A DNA stretch of 64,000 nucleotides from Bolinopsis microptera (taxonomy: Eukaryota; Ctenophora; Tentaculata; Lobata; Bolinopsidae). The notes under the pieces were generated by a model, which saw nothing but the letters and a program-made list of their open reading frames with translations, was not told the origin of the DNA and did no database searches. Numbering within the stretch: the stretch's first letter is position 1; the number at the start of each line of letters is the position of its first letter. Made by a program: the position numbers and the translations under genes. Below are positions 59,326 to 64,000 of this stretch, one piece after another. The stretch lies in NCBI RefSeq assembly GCF_026151205.1, contig NC_087075.1, positions 1,853,911 through 1,917,910 of the forward strand. Reading direction: 5' to 3'.

Positions 59326-61659
59326 TGACAGTCAAAAACGAAAAAACCGAAACCTGTCCTGAAAAATGCACGGTTGACGGTTATAGTCTAAAGAGTTTAA
59401 ATACCGAGCTATTCTAATATGGAATGTTCATGACGCGAACAACCAGTCCTTTGGGTCCATGCTTAAGATCCACACATAAATTCCACACTAAATCAAAAGT
59501 GTGAAACGCACACGAAAAATAACACACTGTCGGATCCACGTTTCGCATGTTGATTCCATGAGTCATGGTGTTAGTCCTTCCTTTTCTTTTCTGTCACAAC
59601 GATGTAATTTAAATTTTGAATTATGGGTTTTGGTCAAATTATTACCTATTTAATTCCAGGGTTGTGAAATACGTGTTTTACGTTTTTTTGAATTGGAGCG
59701 TTTTTACGTTTTTTTAACAGGTTTTTGCGTATTCATTTAAAAAACGTTGTGATTTATACGGAAATTTACAATGTTTTGACGGTCACCGACTACCAGTAAA
59801 CAAACCAGCGAAGTACGAACACTGAGGCCTGGGCCACAATCACATAAGCAGATTGCAGTCTTCAGGAACACTGTACATTCCTATTAAAACTGCAAAGTAT
59901 CGAAACGATCCATCACATATCCTCATTACTCACTTTATTATTGTAGTTAAGCGAACATTCCAGACTCTGCTATATTATACCGTCAGATTATATGTGTAGC
60001 AGCTAAGCAAACGTGCGAGACTGAGACGCGCACTTATACATCCAGCAATAACTCATAAATTAAATCCCAGCCGTACATTCACTTCTTGTATAAGTCGCAA
60101 TGACTACTATGTCGGCTCTCTCACTCTCTGCTCCGTACTTTCACCTTCGATACTGTAATCCTGCCGCTCTCTGTGTTTATTTGGTGCCGTGATATGATTG
60201 TGATACGCATTCAATCTTTTCAATTTTGAAGCAGTCCCAGCTTGAAATTTGATATGCTACAGCGCTACACAGAACAATATAGAAATTTCTATAACTTAAA
60301 TGATAAATTAGTGCATATTAAGATGTTTCATATTTGATATTTCCAGAAAGTATAACCAAAACTCTATTTAACATCTGATGTTGCTCTCTTAGAAGTTAGT
60401 ACTTTAGTAGGTGGCATGGTCATAATCTCATTTCTTGCTTACTGATAGAAAGATGAAACTGCAGCTGATTCCCACCCCTCTTAGTAATTCGCGTTACATG
60501 TACAGCAAATTAGAAAGCAAGAGTATTCAACATTCAACACAACTGGCAAGTTTGATTGGTCATACCGCTACATTTTGAATTTCCACGTGAGTCGGCTTGA
60601 TTAGATTATGCGAACGTTTTTTTCTCGTTTTTTGAAAAAAATAGAAAAAAGGACGTTTTTAACGATTTTTGAGTTTACCATTTACGTTTTTCACAACCCT
60701 GTTTAATTCGCCTTTTTGACACCTGGAGGGTTCCGTACCATTTTACTGACACCACAGCATCAACTTTAACGCGACTTTCCGCAAAAACCGTAAAAGATAT
60801 ACAATTGAAACGTTTTTGACTGGGTCAAATGCTTTAATGGCCTCCAAATCAGCATGAAAAAATAAAAATTGGCCAAGAAATAGGAGTTTTAGACCCCAAA
60901 ATTTGGACCCCAAGTGGCGTCAAAAACGCGAATTAAATTTTTTTAGTCTCTTGAGTCTTGACACCATTTTAGGGATTATACGGGTTCCTGCTAGTATTAA
61001 TAAGGGACAAGCACGAGTTACCTCAAATAAGTGCGAATAATTGATAATGCAAATTCATCGTGTAGCACGATTATTTCGAACTGTATCAGTATGTACGTGG
61101 GCCTCCTGTGCATTGTAAATGCAAAAGTGTAAAATGGACGAAAAAAATGTTATTTCTTGCTTACGTAAAATGCACATAACTCCTGAAATATCAAATATTT
61201 TGAAATAAATTTTACAGGATCGTAATAAGCTTAGTCAAACGCAACTTTTGGTATCAAAATCATAATTTTAATATTAACAAAATACCAATCATACAAGCCT
61301 GGTTCGAGAACATGCAACTTGTACCTGACATGACAGAAAAGCTCGTCATCATCAAAAGCTCCAAATCCATCAACAGCAGGACCGAAAAAATCTCAAAATA
61401 CAGGCACTCAAGGAAATTCCTAATAATGCACTACAAAATTTTGAAAAATGCCCAGCAAAATCAAATTTCAGAATTTGACCGCCAAATTCCACTCCAAAAC
61501 TTAAGGTCGACATGCAATTCTACGATGATTCTGAAACCAAAGCTTCATGAACGAGGTAAACGAGCAAAAAAGGATAGGGATCTGAGATAGGCTATAACAT
61601 TTTTAGGATTTCGATTTGTGATTATAAAGGCTTTAGATTTTCTATAATTTAAATTAACG
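59326..61659. other. Gene-free AT-rich stretch with one dispersed repeat
   Basis: Holds the second copy (60,736-60,803) of the short repeat at 4,580-4,665. The 92-aa frame at 61,312 is Lys-rich low complexity with no support. Confidence 0.5.
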
Positions 61660-61777
61660 TTGTCCATTGTAATTGTTAATCTAATGGACTACTTCGAAGA
61701 AATTTAGACGAGCAAGTTGCTCGTCTAAATTTCTTCGAAGTAGTCCATTAGATTAACAATTACAGCAACATCCATCA
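61660..61777. mobile_element. Short inverted-repeat element, copy C: near-perfect palindrome
   Basis: Begins ttgtccattgtaattg and ends aacatccatcaa, with the shared ctacttcgaagaaatttaga motif in both arms. 61668-61764 is a perfect palindrome of 48-bp arms around one base. The flanks share aattaacg (61652-61659 and 61779-61786). Confidence 0.75.
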
Positions 61778-63293
61778 ATAATTAACGTCGGAAGTAAGGT
61801 AAAATAAACGTTGAATTTTATAATAATGGTGGTTATATTTTAGCAAAGGTTAATTGCATCGTTGCTTATATTAATTATTATTAGCAACATCAAGAAATTG
61901 CACGTGCGCGAGCAAGAACAAACTAAATTAGCAAGTACGCACGTTGCCATGCTTTGTGCAATACGTCATAGACATAACTTCATAACTAGCTCACATTTAC
62001 GCTCACGCTATGACTATATTCATAACTTTGGTTGTGATTGATATTTTTCGATGCGGTGGAAAGTATCGTTTAGGGAATCTGAATACTTTCAACTTTGTCG
62101 TCATTGTGAAATAAAATTCATTATTTCTGCAATATAACTATAACAGAGCTATATGATGAATAAAAATTAAAACATAACTGATTTTTAAAATTTCCTCGTA
62201 CAAAGGATAATGATTAATCACTCTACAATCGACTGTCACGTGACTTATTCAACCCGTCCTCTAGCTGGCGTCCGAAAATACATCGATAGAAGTTGGTTTC
62301 AACTGTGATCGTGGGCCATTTTAGAACAATTTAGAATTAGAAGATCGAGTGTAAAGTGATTTAGCACGCTCGTCGAACAAAGCTTTCGACTAGCGGGTTT
62401 CTAGTCTATACTATATTTTAAACTTAAACGAAATCCCCCCGGCAACGGGGACATTGAAGAATAAACACTGAAAATCAACCTAAAAATGACTTCATACATA
62501 TGTTGCGTATCACAAACATCAGCGATATAATTACTATTTTCCGCTTTCGCGCGCGAAAAGTGGCACTGGCATGCAACGTATGTCAAAAAATTACCCTCCG
62601 GTGTCGCTGTCACCAATTTCAGCTCGCAAATGCAATGGAGTTGAAACCTGGCCATTTTTAGCAGGGTTGTAAAAAAGGATTAGGATATAGCATTCTTAGA
62701 ATTTTCAATTTTGTATGATTAGAAAACCCATGGTTACAGGGAGGAAGCTCTTCAGTAATCTCATTATGTAAAATCCGGATTGGAATATTATTTATGAGTC
62801 GCATAGTTGAAATGTTTTCTTGGGTAAATTTATATTGATCCCGTTTGAAAAGGCTCTTATCAAGGAAGGAATTATCATAGCTATTTTATAATTCTAGTCA
62901 TAAAAATTAGTTTCCTCACTGCCGTTTCTAGTCACTTATTTGACGTATTGATTTAGCATTGATTCCGTAAAATCAGTACCACTATCGTAATATTCTAAAT
63001 CAGTACCACTATCGTAATATTGTAATATTGTAGACTACGTTACGATTCTATCTACACACAGAGCTGTATAGTTCTTGATAGGTAGGTCTAACAAGTTTTC
63101 TTTTTCTTCTTTACGCTTTCTCATCACACAGTTTATTCCTCATTGATTCACACGCACACACATTAGCATTTCATACATATTCTTAGACTGTACAAGCTAT
63201 TCTATACACCATACTATACACTCTTATCTATTTAATATCTTACTTAATTATTCACAGATATCTGGTATTTACACATCTTACACATCTTGAACA
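61778..63293. other. Gene-free stretch and 5' region of the right-hand LINE
   Basis: 62,207-62,270 is an inverted partial copy of the TTAGGG/CACGTG repeat (gactgtcacgtgac). 62,975-63,030 has a short direct repeat of cagtaccactatcgtaata. The last 200 bp are C/T/A-rich and probably the LINE leader. Confidence 0.5.
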
Positions 63294-64000
63294 ATGGTTG
63301 AACCTAGTTTTAAATCACAATGCTCAAGCCTCGGGTGGTCTTATGCTCCTAGAAATTTTTTCATTTGTCCTGTATGTGACAAACCAGTACATACAAAATG
63401 CCTTAAAGGTTATCTTGGTTGTATTACATGCTGTCTAAACCTAATACCTGGCTATAGAGTAACTTCCTACGAACTCAATGAAAATTACAATACAATAACC
63501 CCCACTTTTAACCCCTATATTCGTTATCACGTACTGAATCAAATAGGCGAACTTACTGATGAAATAGATTCCAGCGAAATCGATCTCAACAATTGTATAT
63601 CGGAGATATTGCTTAGCTGTAAGTACCAACACCCTGATAATATCAAGACCCCTAGCAATAGCGAAATTAAGATACGTTCGTTAAACGTTAGATCACTCGT
63701 GAAGAATATCTCAAATTTAAGAAAAGAAATATAAACATTCTCCAAATTTGACTTCATCTGCCTCAATGAAACCAACTGTAAAATTTCTAATCTTCCTAAT
63801 GGTCTGAACGACATTGAAATCGAACAGTTTTACGAGCCCTTTATCAAAGAACCTGCACGTAAATCTGGAAAAGGAGGCGGTCTTGCGCTCTATATTAACA
63901 AACGCGTTTGTGATTATGATAAAATACAGGAACTCGAACTCAATCTGAGTCCAGAAAAAGTTAATTGCGGAGAATTTCAATTGCTTAAAATCAACAATTT
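63294..64000 (+). CDS. LINE ORF, N-terminal part (zinc knuckle and endonuclease), one in-frame stop
   Basis: Starting at ATG 63,294 the frame has a Cys/His cluster (FFICPVCDKPVHTKCLKGYL then CITCC) of PHD/RING-like spacing. It then enters an APE-like endonuclease: IKIRSLNVRSLVKNISNLR, FDFICLNETNCK, and ARKSGKGGGLALYI. A TAA at 63,732-63,734 interrupts the frame, but the same frame stays open to the window edge, so only one nonsense change separates it from a continuous protein in this window. RT would lie beyond 64,000. The arrangement fits CR1/Rex-like non-LTR elements. Confidence 0.8.

Noticed and set aside
61312..61590. 92-aa Lys-rich frame
   Set aside because: Low complexity, no family resemblance, no splice or promoter support.

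Overview
The window is animal nuclear DNA. Its genes have short exons joined by GT-AG introns, and they encode metazoan families: a beta-1,4-GalNAc-transferase-like glycosyltransferase, a C2-domain protein, an M28B (NAALADase/GCPII type) peptidase, a kringle domain, and the C-terminal half of an MRP/ABCC nucleotide-binding domain. Non-LTR retrotransposon remnants, short inverted-repeat DNA elements and TTAGGG-rich dispersed repeats fill much of the rest. I cannot name the species. An AT-rich, repeat-dense invertebrate fits, and the reverse-transcriptase fragment at 56.8-57.35 kb resembles elements I associate with cnidarians (weak inference).

Layout. 1-3.1 kb: dispersed repeats and a LINE fragment. 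5.59-7.36 kb (-): single-exon type II membrane glycosyltransferase with an N-terminal ricin-type lectin region. 8.1-11.06 kb (-): six-exon C2-domain protein with a myristoylation-type N terminus. 12.9-13.1 kb: cluster of CACGTG and CCAAT boxes. 13.4-28.65 kb (+): a 19-exon, 714-codon M28B peptidase gene whose introns are full of minisatellites, including 6.7 kb of an 11-bp unit in intron 1. 29.5-30.8 kb (+): four-exon gene for a 113-aa protein I do not recognise. 31.6-38.3 kb (-): signal peptide and kringle locus in which 19 codons of the kringle have become a 5.6-kb, 57-bp array, running directly into ABCC-type exons. 40.2-43.3 kb (-): decayed LINE cut off by a foldback element. 43.4-47.6 kb: nested mobile elements and repeats. 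49.6-54.5 kb (-): ten-exon gene for six copies of an unrecognised Cys-containing domain, with three 928-bp tandem duplications. 56.3-59.3 kb: a pair of inverted GC-rich elements around an RT fragment that carries a hAT-type MITE. 63.3-64 kb (+): start of another LINE.

The most striking pattern is that several tandem repeats are not random intronic DNA but copies of exon-intron junctions. Repeats in the C2 gene (donor of exon 5) and in the peptidase gene (donor of exon 10, acceptor of exon 18, acceptor of exon 19) each multiply a real splice site, while the kringle array multiplies coding sequence. Some copies keep the reading frame, so they could give alternative proteins. All intron models and domain calls come from reading the sequence by eye. 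No database search or transcript evidence was available.
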